64,000 bases of DNA from assembly GCA_947164865.1 (NCBI GenBank), contig CAMUYA010000014.1, forward strand, positions 1 to 64,000, read 5' to 3'. This document shows, piece after piece, positions 49,944 to 59,335 of this stretch (the stretch's first letter is position 1; every line of letters starts with the position of its first letter). A program made the position numbers and the translations under genes. The notes under the pieces were generated by a model. The model was not told the origin of the DNA. It worked only from the letters and a program-made list of their open reading frames with translations, and ran no database searches. This DNA comes from an uncultured Lachnospiraceae bacterium (GTDB taxonomy: Bacteria > Bacillota > Clostridia > Lachnospirales > Lachnospiraceae).

Positions 49944-50405
49944 ATGAGATATCATGATATTACAAAAGATGATATGAAAAACGGTGACGGACTGAGGGCC
50001 GTACTGTGGCTTTCGGGGTGTGAGCATGCGTGCCCGGGCTGTCAGAACCCGGTTACATGGGATCCCGATGACGGACTGTTGTTTGACGAAAATGCAAAAG
50101 AGGAGTTGTTTGATATACTCGGAAGGGATTATATCAGCGGGCTTACGTTATCGGGGGGAGATCCTCTTTTTCCGGGGAACAGATCCGAAGTGCTAAGCCT
50201 GCTTAAAGAGGTAAGAGAGAGGTTCCCCTCCAAAACGATCTGGTGTTATACCGGATATACTTACGAAGATATAGCCTGCCTTGAACATATAAAATATATC
50301 GATGTGCTTGTGGACGGAAAGTATGTTGAAAGCTTAAAAGACAACAAATATGAATGGGCGGGAAGCACCAATCAGAGAGTTATCGATCTAAGGAGAAAAG
50401 AATAA
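49944..50405 (+). CDS. nrdG: Anaerobic ribonucleotide reductase activating protein
   Basis: WLSGCEHACPGCQNPVTWDPDDG radical SAM cluster; adjacent to nrdD. Confidence 0.94.
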   Translation: MRYHDITKDDMKNGDGLRAVLWLSGCEHACPGCQNPVTWDPDDGLLFDENAKEELFDILGRDYISGLTLSGGDPLFPGNRSEVLSLLKEVRERFPSKTIWCYTGYTYEDIACLEHIKYIDVLVDGKYVESLKDNKYEWAGSTNQRVIDLRRKE

Positions 50406-50911
50406 TGAAGGCAGTTGCAAAGTTTGAAAAGGTATCATTTGATCAGTTTAAAGCGGGGATGGACGGCATGGGCTTTTCCGATGATGATGTCAGATCCATG
50501 TATGATAATATAGTCATTCCCAAAAGAGCCACAGCATATTCCGCAGGGTATGATATTCATACACCCTTTGCTTTATCCTTAAAACCCGGTGAATCCATAA
50601 AGATTCCCACAGGAATAAGATGCCGCATCAATGAGGATTATGCCCTTTTCGTTTTTCCCAGGAGCGGCCTTGGATTCAAGTTCCGCTTTCAGCTTAACAA
50701 TACTGTGGGAGTTATAGACAGCGACTATTACGGATCTGACAATGAGGGACATATCTTTGTCAAGATGATGAATGATTCCAATGAGGGCAAAACCGTTGAA
50801 CTTAAAGCAGGAGATGCCTTTGCTCAGGGTATATTCATGCAGTATGGCATCACCGAGGATGATGATGCGGACGGAGTGAGGAACGGCGGATTCGGAAGCA
50901 CGTCAAAATAA
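50405..50911 (+). CDS. dut: dUTPase family nucleotide hydrolase
   Basis: dUTPase motifs AYSAGYDIHTP, FPRSGLGFKF, NTVGVIDSDYYGSDNEG, RNGGFGSTSK; overlaps nrdG stop. Confidence 0.85.
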   Translation: MKAVAKFEKVSFDQFKAGMDGMGFSDDDVRSMYDNIVIPKRATAYSAGYDIHTPFALSLKPGESIKIPTGIRCRINEDYALFVFPRSGLGFKFRFQLNNTVGVIDSDYYGSDNEGHIFVKMMNDSNEGKTVELKAGDAFAQGIFMQYGITEDDDADGVRNGGFGSTSK

Positions 50912-51041
50912 CTCCTTTTAAAACGGGAATTTTTGTGCAAAAAGAATTGTTTAAATAGGCTTGTTTCAATTGTGAAAATCCATAGTTTATGGTAATATTT
51001 TAAAGGCTGAGGGGAAGAAAATACAATCGGAGGATCGTAAG

Positions 51042-51911
51042 ATGTGGAAGCTTGTGACCGACAGCTCGGCAGATATGCCCAAGAGCTTTTATGAAGAAAA
51101 TGATATAGGAGTTGCTAACCTTTCCTGTCTTATCGACGGTGAGGTAGTATGGGGTCGCGATAAGGACATTTCTCCGACTATGTTTTATCAGATGATGAGA
51201 GACGGAGCTAAGCCCACGACATCGCAGATGACTCCTCTTCAGGCTAAGGAGTTCTTCCTTGAGTTTATCGAGGACTATGATGAGATATTGTATATAGCAT
51301 TTACTTCCGGCCTTTCAGGTACTGTTAACAGCGGCAGGATCGCCGCCGAAGAGGTAATGGATGAGCATCCGGGGAAGAAGATAATAGTTGTTGACTCCCT
51401 TTGTGCCGCAATGGGTCAGGGCCTGCTTTTGTACTATTGCAACAAGATGAAGCAGGAAGGCGCCGATATTAGAAAGGTTGCCGACTTTGCCGAGTCTCAT
51501 AAGCTCAATTTTGTACATCTTTTCACGGTTGATAATCTGTTTGACCTTTGGAGAGGCGGAAGAGTCAGCAAGACAAGTGCTCTTATCGGAACACTTGCTG
51601 CCATAAAGCCCATGCTCCATGTCAACTACGAGGGAAGGCTTATCTCGGTTGACAAGGTAAGGGGCAGAAAGAAAGCTTTAAACTGGCTTGTAGACACCAT
51701 GGATGAAAAGATGGGAAGCTACAGAGAGCAGAACAAAGAGATGATCATGATCAACCACGGTGACTGCCTTGAAGACGCTGAAGCCCTCAGAGACATGATC
51801 AAAGAACGTTTCGGATATGAGAATTTCATGATCAATAATCTGAGTCCCGTTATCGGCGCTCATACAGGTCCCAGTCTCATAGCCCTGTTCTTTATGGGAG
51901 ATGAAAGATAA
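51042..51911 (+). CDS. DegV family fatty-acid-binding protein
   Basis: LVTDSSADMPKSF; TSQMTPLQAKEFF; AFTSGLSGTVNSG. Confidence 0.95.
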   Translation: MWKLVTDSSADMPKSFYEENDIGVANLSCLIDGEVVWGRDKDISPTMFYQMMRDGAKPTTSQMTPLQAKEFFLEFIEDYDEILYIAFTSGLSGTVNSGRIAAEEVMDEHPGKKIIVVDSLCAAMGQGLLLYYCNKMKQEGADIRKVADFAESHKLNFVHLFTVDNLFDLWRGGRVSKTSALIGTLAAIKPMLHVNYEGRLISVDKVRGRKKALNWLVDTMDEKMGSYREQNKEMIMINHGDCLEDAEALRDMIKERFGYENFMINNLSPVIGAHTGPSLIALFFMGDER

Positions 51912-53303
51912 ATGACGGGTTCTTCTACAGAAAAAAATATTGAAAGGGCGCGGAAACAGGTGCATATCCTCACTGATAAGCTCGGACGTGTTCCCACCGC
52001 CTGTGTTGTGACATTCGGTTGTCAGATGAATGCGCGCGATTCCGAAAAGCTTACCGGTATCTTGATACAGGCAGGCTTTTTACTTGTTGAAGAAGAGTCC
52101 GCGGATTTTGTTATTTATAATACCTGTACAGTGCGTGATAATGCTAATCAGCGTGTGTACGGCAGGCTTGGAGTGTGCGGCGGATTCAAGAAAAAGAATC
52201 CCTACATGAAGATCGCACTCTGCGGATGTATGATGCAGGAGCCTTCGGTGATCGAAAAGATCAAGACCAGCTACAGATTTGTGGATCTGATCTTCGGTAC
52301 GCACAACCTTTACAGATTTCCGGAATACCTTGCGGACGTTCTCGAACAGGACAGACAGATAATAGATATCTGGAAGGAACCGGATAAGATCGAGGAGGAT
52401 CTCCCTGTATCAAGGAAATATCCCTTTAAATCAGGGGTTAATATCATGTTTGGCTGCAATAATTTCTGCACTTATTGCATTGTGCCCTATGTACGCGGAA
52501 GGGAAAGAAGCCGTGAGCCGAAAGAGATAATCAGGGAAATTGAGAATCTGGCATCTCAGGGAGTTATAGAGGTTATGCTCCTTGGACAAAATGTCAATTC
52601 TTACGGTAAGGGACTGGATGATGAGATTTCATTCCCCGCGCTTTTGAAAGAGATCGAGAAGATAGACGGGATAAAGCGGATCCGCTTTATGACTTCACAT
52701 CCAAAAGATCTGTCCGACGAACTGATTGAAACGATAAGGGATTCTAAAAAGATATGCAGGCATATACATCTGCCCCTTCAGTCGGGTTCATCAAGGATCC
52801 TTAAAGCCATGAACCGTTGTTATGACAAAGAAAAGTATCTTGCCCTTGCGGCTAAGATAAGAGCACAGATCCTCGATGTTTCCATCACCACCGATATTAT
52901 CGTTGGATTCCCCGGAGAGACTCCGGAAGATGTGGATGAAACGATAGATGTTATCCGCAAGGTGGAATATGATAATGCATTTACATTTATCTATTCCAAA
53001 AGAACCGGTACGCCGGCCGCTTCCATGCCCGATCAGGTAGACGATAAGCAGGCTCACGAGCAGTTCGACCGCGTGCTTGAGGAAGTACAGAAATACGCAA
53101 AAAAGCAGAGTTCACGATTTGAAGGACGGGTTATGGAGGCTCTTGTGGAGGAAGTAAACGAAAACGATCCTTCACTTTTAACAGGGAGACTGTCCAACAA
53201 TGTGATAGTTCATTTTCCCGGAGAACACAGCCTTGTAGGCTCGCTTGTAAATGTTAAGTTAAACGAGTGCAGGGGATTTTATTACCTGGGTGAACAGGTA
53301 TAG
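51912..53303 (+). CDS. miaB: tRNA-2-methylthio-N6-dimethylallyladenosine synthase MiaB
   Basis: VVTFGCQMNARDSEK; MFGCNNFCTYCIVPYVRGRERSR; C-terminal TRAM. Confidence 0.95.
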   Translation: MTGSSTEKNIERARKQVHILTDKLGRVPTACVVTFGCQMNARDSEKLTGILIQAGFLLVEEESADFVIYNTCTVRDNANQRVYGRLGVCGGFKKKNPYMKIALCGCMMQEPSVIEKIKTSYRFVDLIFGTHNLYRFPEYLADVLEQDRQIIDIWKEPDKIEEDLPVSRKYPFKSGVNIMFGCNNFCTYCIVPYVRGRERSREPKEIIREIENLASQGVIEVMLLGQNVNSYGKGLDDEISFPALLKEIEKIDGIKRIRFMTSHPKDLSDELIETIRDSKKICRHIHLPLQSGSSRILKAMNRCYDKEKYLALAAKIRAQILDVSITTDIIVGFPGETPEDVDETIDVIRKVEYDNAFTFIYSKRTGTPAASMPDQVDDKQAHEQFDRVLEEVQKYAKKQSSRFEGRVMEALVEEVNENDPSLLTGRLSNNVIVHFPGEHSLVGSLVNVKLNECRGFYYLGEQV

Positions 53304-53321
53304 TTACAAAAGGTTACTTAA

Positions 53322-56009
53322 ATGATCAGTGCTGAAGAAATCAAAAAATTATCTCCCATGATGCAAAAGTACTTTGAAACCAAAGAAGAGTACAAAGACT
53401 GCATCCTGTTTTACCGTCTCGGCGATTTTTACGAGATGTTTTTTGATGATGCCGAAATAGTATCAAAAGAGCTGGAGCTCACACTAACAGGCAAAAACTG
53501 CGGCCTTGAGGAACGTGCTCCCATGTGCGGTATTCCTTATCATGCCGTGGATTCATATCTTCCGAAACTTGTTTCCAGAGGTTTCAAGGTAGCCATCTGC
53601 GAGCAGGTGGAGGATCCCAAGCTTGCTAAAGGCCTTGTTAAACGTGAAGTTATAAGGATCGTGACACCCGGAACCAACACTAATATTCAGAGCCTCGATT
53701 CCGAGAAGAATAATTTCTGCTTTGGAGTTTTTTACTCCGATAATATGATAGGCGTTGCGATAGCCGATGTTCTTACCGGTGATTTTTATCTTACCGAGAT
53801 AGAGGATCTTTCCAAACTTCGCGACGAGATAGCCAAGTTCGAGCCCAGCGAGATCGCCTGCAATGAAGCTTTTTTACTCAGAGGGGATTTTGTAAGCGAG
53901 ATAAAAGAGAGATTCCATGTGCCCGTAACAACCCTTGACGGACATTTGTTTGACGATGCGTTTTGTACCGAGATCCTTAAAAAGCATTTTCATACCGGAT
54001 CGCTTGAAGGCCTTGGTATAATAGATTTTCCCTACGGGATCATCGCTGCGGGTGCGCTTTTAAAGTATCTGTATGATACACAAAAGACCGAGCTTAATCA
54101 TATTACGCATATCACACCTTACATTTACGGAAGGTTTATGCTCATAGATTCAGCAACCAGAAGGAATCTGGAGCTTACAGAGACATTACGTGAAAAGCAG
54201 AAAAGAGGATCGCTTCTCTGGGTGCTTGATAAGACTAAGACTGCCATGGGCGGAAGACTTCTGCGAAACACCATAGAGCAGCCCCTCATAGATATTTCCG
54301 AGATGAATCTCAGGCTGGATGCGATAGACGACCTCAACACCAATTCTATTTCAAGAGATGAGATACGTGAATACTTGAATCCTATTTACGACCTTGAAAG
54401 ACTGCTTGGAAAAGTTGCCATCAAATCAGCCAATCCAAGAGACCTTATTGCATTCAGAAGTTCGCTTTCAATGCTTCCTCCCGTCAAGATCGCACTTAAA
54501 GATTTAAGCAGTGAGCTTCTTAAAAGGATCGATGAAAGCATTGATCCGCTTGAGGATATCACCGGACTGATAGAAAGATCCATAAGCGATGATGCGCCGC
54601 TTTCCGTTCATGACGGCGGTATAATCCGGGACGGATTCGATGATGAGATAGACAGGCTAAGAAGCGCCAAGAATGAGGGAAAAAACTGGCTTGCAGAGTA
54701 CGAGGAGGAGGAAAGACAAAAGACCGGGATCAAAAATCTGCGCATAAAGTATAATCGCGCCTTCGGATATTACTTTGAAGTGACGAATTCCTTCAAGGAT
54801 CAGGTTCCGGATTATTTTATCAGAAGACAGACTCTTACAAATGCGGAGCGCTTTACCACCGACAGGCTGCATGAGCTTGAAGACGAGATACTTAATTCCG
54901 AAGAAAAACTGCTCCGTCTCGAACATGATGTTTTCTGCGAGATAAGAGATTCCATCAGCTCAGAGATTGAAAGGATACAAAGATCCGCCAAAGCGATCGC
55001 ATGGCTTGATATGCTTTCAAGCCTTGCTTTTGTGTCCGAAAAAAACAGATATGTCAGACCAAAACTTAACGACAAGGGCGTTATAAACATCAAAAACGGC
55101 CGTCACCCGGTAGTTGAGCAGATGCTTAAGGGTGGTCTGTTTGTTGAAAATGATACTTATCTTGACACAAAGAATAATTGTATCAGTATTATTACCGGCC
55201 CCAATATGGCCGGCAAATCCACATATATGAGGCAGAGTGCCCTGATAGTGCTTATGGCACAGATCGGATGCTTTGTACCTGCATCATCGGCAGATATCGG
55301 AATAGTAGACAGGATTTTTACCCGCGTGGGAGCATCGGACGATCTGGCAAGCGGTCAGTCAACCTTTATGGTGGAGATGAATGAGGTTTCAAATATCCTC
55401 AGAAACGCTACACCAAAGAGTCTGCTTATTCTTGATGAGATCGGAAGAGGCACTTCGACATTTGACGGTCTTTCAATAGCCTGGGCAGTGATAGAGCATA
55501 TAAGCAACACCAATATACTCGGAGCAAGAACCCTTTTCGCCACTCATTATCACGAGCTGACCGAGCTTGAGGGTAAAATAAGCAATGTAAACAATTATTG
55601 CATTGCGGTGCGCGAATCGGGTGATGATATCGTCTTTTTGAGAAAGATAATAAAAGGCGGCGCAGACAGAAGCTACGGTATACAGGTGGCGAGGCTTGCA
55701 GGTGTTCCCGATATGGTGATAGACAGGGCAAAAGAGATCGCAGAACAGTTGTCGGATAATGATATTACCGAAAAGATCCAGGCGATATCCGTAAACGGCT
55801 CCTCCGAATCGGGCAGGACAAAGAGGGTGGCAAAACCCGATGATGTAGATCTCGGACAGATGAGCTTTTTCGAAACCGTATCCGATGAGGATGTGCTGGA
55901 AGAACTTGCATCGATTGATATTTCCACCCTTACTCCGCTGGATGCTCTGAACACTCTTTATAAATTACAGAACAAGATAAACAATCGCTATAGTTTTACA
56001 AAAAAGTAG
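53322..56009 (+). CDS. mutS: DNA mismatch repair protein MutS
   Basis: FYRLGDFYEMFFDDA (FxE motif), ITGPNMAGKSTYMRQSALI, LLILDEIGRGTSTFDG. Confidence 0.97.
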   Translation: MISAEEIKKLSPMMQKYFETKEEYKDCILFYRLGDFYEMFFDDAEIVSKELELTLTGKNCGLEERAPMCGIPYHAVDSYLPKLVSRGFKVAICEQVEDPKLAKGLVKREVIRIVTPGTNTNIQSLDSEKNNFCFGVFYSDNMIGVAIADVLTGDFYLTEIEDLSKLRDEIAKFEPSEIACNEAFLLRGDFVSEIKERFHVPVTTLDGHLFDDAFCTEILKKHFHTGSLEGLGIIDFPYGIIAAGALLKYLYDTQKTELNHITHITPYIYGRFMLIDSATRRNLELTETLREKQKRGSLLWVLDKTKTAMGGRLLRNTIEQPLIDISEMNLRLDAIDDLNTNSISRDEIREYLNPIYDLERLLGKVAIKSANPRDLIAFRSSLSMLPPVKIALKDLSSELLKRIDESIDPLEDITGLIERSISDDAPLSVHDGGIIRDGFDDEIDRLRSAKNEGKNWLAEYEEEERQKTGIKNLRIKYNRAFGYYFEVTNSFKDQVPDYFIRRQTLTNAERFTTDRLHELEDEILNSEEKLLRLEHDVFCEIRDSISSEIERIQRSAKAIAWLDMLSSLAFVSEKNRYVRPKLNDKGVINIKNGRHPVVEQMLKGGLFVENDTYLDTKNNCISIITGPNMAGKSTYMRQSALIVLMAQIGCFVPASSADIGIVDRIFTRVGASDDLASGQSTFMVEMNEVSNILRNATPKSLLILDEIGRGTSTFDGLSIAWAVIEHISNTNILGARTLFATHYHELTELEGKISNVNNYCIAVRESGDDIVFLRKIIKGGADRSYGIQVARLAGVPDMVIDRAKEIAEQLSDNDITEKIQAISVNGSSESGRTKRVAKPDDVDLGQMSFFETVSDEDVLEELASIDISTLTPLDALNTLYKLQNKINNRYSFTKK

Positions 56010-56018
56010 GGAAAAGAA

Positions 56019-57932
56019 ATGCCTATAAGAGTTCTTGACAATGAAACTATCGACAAGATTGCTGCCGGTGAAGTGGTTGAGCGCCCGGCAAGCGTTGTAA
56101 AGGAGCTGGTTGAAAACTCCATCGATGCAGGTGCAAATGCCATAACTGTTGAGATCAAAGACGGAGGAATATCCTATATACGCGTGAGCGATAACGGATG
56201 CGGTATTGCGAAGGATGAAATAAGGACAGCATTTTTAAGACATGCCACAAGCAAGATAAGCAGTTCCGAAGACCTTACCGGAGTAAAAAGCCTGGGCTTC
56301 AGAGGTGAAGCATTAGCAAGTATCGCAGCGGTATCCGTGCTGGAGGTGATAACCAAAAGAGAAAGCGATCTTACGGGAGCAAGGCTTGTTTTGGAGGGAG
56401 CGGTTGAAAGCAGTTACGAAGAAGTTGGTGCCCCCACCGGGACAACTTTTTTTGTCAGAAATCTGTTTTATAATACTCCGGTAAGAAAGAAATTCCTTAA
56501 GTCTACAACCACTGAAGCAGGATACGTATCCGACCTTATGGAGCATCTTGCCATGTCTCATCCGCAGATAGCATTTCAGTTCACGGTCGGATCACAGACA
56601 AGATTCCACACATCGGGAAACGGTGATCTTAAAGAAGTTATATACAGGATCTACGGAAGAGAGCTTGCAGGAGCAATTGTTCCTATTGACCTTCAAAGAG
56701 GCGGACTGCATATTGGCGGATACCTGGGAAAACCTGAGCAGGTGAGGTCAAATCGCAATTTTGAAGTGTATTTCATTAACGGACGATTTATCAGAAGCGA
56801 TATCGTGGCAAAGGCGATAGAAGAGGGATTCAGAGAGTATCTGATGCTTCATAAATTTCCTGTCTGCTTTCTGATGATAGATACACTTCCCGAGAATGTT
56901 GATGTAAACGTCCATCCCACCAAGATGGACGTGAGATTTTCGGACGGTCCCGGCTTTTTCGCAGATTTATCCTCTGCGATATATGATACATTAAAAAGCA
57001 ATGAAATGATCCCGGGTCACGTGCTGGATAAACCCTCCGAGATCAAAAAGGCCGAAAAGGAATCTATAGAAGAAGCAAGACGTGATAAGAACCCCGAGCC
57101 GTTTATGATAAAGCAGGAAGAAGTATTCCCGTTTAAAAATACTACAAAACCTGTTTCGGATATGATAAAAGAAGCGGATCCTGTCATAGAAAACGATGAT
57201 TTCTTTGATGATAAAGCCGAAAAAAATGAAAATTACATTAAGTCCACATCAGATTCTCAGCCTTCATCCGTAAGATCCCCCGAACCTGTATATGCACCTG
57301 TTTTTCACCAGAGGGACCTGTTTGAAGATAAGATACTGTCTGAAGAAAACAGACCTAAATTCCGCATTATCGGACAGGTTTTTGACACATTCTGGCTCAT
57401 CCAGTATGAATCAAAACTGATGATAATAGATCAGCATGCCGCACATGAAAAGGTTAACTATGAGCGCATGATGAAGAGATTCCGTAATAAGGAGATCCTC
57501 TCACAGACACTTTTACCGCCTGTAATAGTTTCCCTCTCAGCCGCGGAAGAGAACGTGTATAAACAGAATGCGGATGCTTTTGCTTCTCTCGGTTTTGAAA
57601 TAGAAAATTTCGGCGGGTCCGAATATGCACTGCGTGCTGTTCCAATAGATCTTTACGGTCATTCCGAAAAGGAACTCTTTTTGAATGTACTTGATGAACT
57701 TGCCGAAGGAAACAGCAGGGGCAGCTATCTCGCAATAGAAGAAAAGATTGCGGGTATGTCCTGTAAAGCTTCGATAAAGGGCGGAGACAGGCTCTCTGAT
57801 AAGGAGATCAATGCTCTCATAGATGAACTTCTTACCCTTGATAATCCCTACAATTGTCCTCATGGAAGGCCCACTATCATCGTTATGACAAGAAGCGAGC
57901 TTGAAAAGAAATTTAAGAGGATCGTTGATTGA
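56019..57932 (+). CDS. mutL: DNA mismatch repair protein MutL
   Basis: IDKIAAGEVVERPASVVKELVENSIDAGA; GFRGEALASI; C-terminal DQHAAHEKVNYERMM. Confidence 0.97.
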   Translation: MPIRVLDNETIDKIAAGEVVERPASVVKELVENSIDAGANAITVEIKDGGISYIRVSDNGCGIAKDEIRTAFLRHATSKISSSEDLTGVKSLGFRGEALASIAAVSVLEVITKRESDLTGARLVLEGAVESSYEEVGAPTGTTFFVRNLFYNTPVRKKFLKSTTTEAGYVSDLMEHLAMSHPQIAFQFTVGSQTRFHTSGNGDLKEVIYRIYGRELAGAIVPIDLQRGGLHIGGYLGKPEQVRSNRNFEVYFINGRFIRSDIVAKAIEEGFREYLMLHKFPVCFLMIDTLPENVDVNVHPTKMDVRFSDGPGFFADLSSAIYDTLKSNEMIPGHVLDKPSEIKKAEKESIEEARRDKNPEPFMIKQEEVFPFKNTTKPVSDMIKEADPVIENDDFFDDKAEKNENYIKSTSDSQPSSVRSPEPVYAPVFHQRDLFEDKILSEENRPKFRIIGQVFDTFWLIQYESKLMIIDQHAAHEKVNYERMMKRFRNKEILSQTLLPPVIVSLSAAEENVYKQNADAFASLGFEIENFGGSEYALRAVPIDLYGHSEKELFLNVLDELAEGNSRGSYLAIEEKIAGMSCKASIKGGDRLSDKEINALIDELLTLDNPYNCPHGRPTIIVMTRSELEKKFKRIVD

Positions 57933-58867
57933 AAAAACCTTTGATAATCATTGCGGGACCAACCGCAGTCGGAAAAACGAATATTTCCATAAAACTTGCC
58001 AAAGAATTGTCGGGAGAAGTTATCTCGGCCGATTCGGTGCAGGTTTACAGAGGGCTGAATATCGGTTCTGCCAAGATCACGAAAGATGAAATGCAGGGAG
58101 TTCCTCATCATCTTATTGATATTCTGGATCCTGAAGATGATTTTAATGTGGCGGTGTTTAAGGATCTTGTTTATAAAGCGTTGGATAAGATCTATACTGC
58201 GGGAAAAATCCCTATTCTGGCAGGCGGCACAGGATTTTATATTCAGGCAGTGCTTAAAGATGTTGACTTTTCCGAAGGTGCGGCTGATGAAGCTTATCGC
58301 CGGGAGCTTTCGGAATACGTGAGAGAAAACGGCTCCAAAGCTTTACATGATATGCTGAAAAGCGTTGATCCGGAGGCAGCGGATTCAATTCCGACCGGAA
58401 ATGTAAAAAGGGTGATCCGTGCCCTGGAGTTTTATAAGGTGACGGGAGGCAGGATCTCGGACCATAACAAAGCCCAGACAGAAAGGCCTTCCGTATTCGA
58501 TCACAGGTATTTTGTTTTAAATGATGAGAGGGAGATCGTATATAAGAGGATTGATGAAAGAGTCGATAAGATGATGGATGCAGGGCTTTTGGCTGAGGTC
58601 AGGGCTTTGTATGATGCCGACGTACCCAGGAGCGCTGTAAGCATGCAGTCTCTCGGATACAGGCAGATAATGGATCATCTTTACGGAGAATGTACGCTTG
58701 AGGAAGCGGTATATCAGATCAAGCTGCAGACAAGGCATTTTGCAAAGAGGCAGATCACTTGGTTTAAGCGCGAGAAGGATGCGATATGGGTCAATAAGCA
58801 GGATTTTGGACGCGACGAGCAGAAGATACTCGAATACATGCTGAGTCGGATCAGTTATACAACTTAG
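57929..58867 (+). CDS. miaA: tRNA dimethylallyltransferase MiaA
   Basis: IIAGPTAVGKTNISIKLAKEL; ISADSVQVYRGLNIGSAKI. Confidence 0.96.
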   Translation: MKKPLIIIAGPTAVGKTNISIKLAKELSGEVISADSVQVYRGLNIGSAKITKDEMQGVPHHLIDILDPEDDFNVAVFKDLVYKALDKIYTAGKIPILAGGTGFYIQAVLKDVDFSEGAADEAYRRELSEYVRENGSKALHDMLKSVDPEAADSIPTGNVKRVIRALEFYKVTGGRISDHNKAQTERPSVFDHRYFVLNDEREIVYKRIDERVDKMMDAGLLAEVRALYDADVPRSAVSMQSLGYRQIMDHLYGECTLEEAVYQIKLQTRHFAKRQITWFKREKDAIWVNKQDFGRDEQKILEYMLSRISYTT

Positions 58868-59310
58868 TGACGGACTTCGCGTTTCAAGTATGGATTCGTA
58901 CGTCTCCGCAAAGGCATAGTGACGGCCCAGCCAATGATAGTTCCGTCGCGCACACGGCTTGCGCCTCATAACGCGACACGCAGCGGTACTAAGCTCAAAC
59001 TGCGCTTTGCTTGTTTTCGCTAAGTGCCGGCGGCGCTACATGGTGCGCTCACGGAAGCTATCATCGTCCGTGCCTGGCGCGTATTATAAGAAATTTTGAT
59101 GATATAATACTATTTTGTAATAGGCATCAGCGAGTACGTGCAAATGCTATGCTGAGAGCAATGTGTCCGAGGCCGGCACTTGCTGAGAGCGAGCAATAGC
59201 GATGCTCGAAGCTAGTACCGCTGCTTCGAGGACCCATAGCCGAGAGGCGGTGCTCGAAGCATACATTTGTGCGGACTCGCGTGCTTAAATGCGAAGTCCG
59301 TCAGAGAATA
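58862..59310. repeat. About 450-bp composite/nested palindromic intergenic element, subfamily B
   Basis: Outer inverted repeat TGACGGACTTCGC (58868-58880) / GCGAAGTCCGTCA (59291-59303). Inner segment about 58914-59085 is an inverted copy of 36899-37068. Second partial copy about 59168-59276 in direct orientation. Confidence 0.85.
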
Positions 59311-59335
59311 GATAAAAAATACATATGGAGAAATT

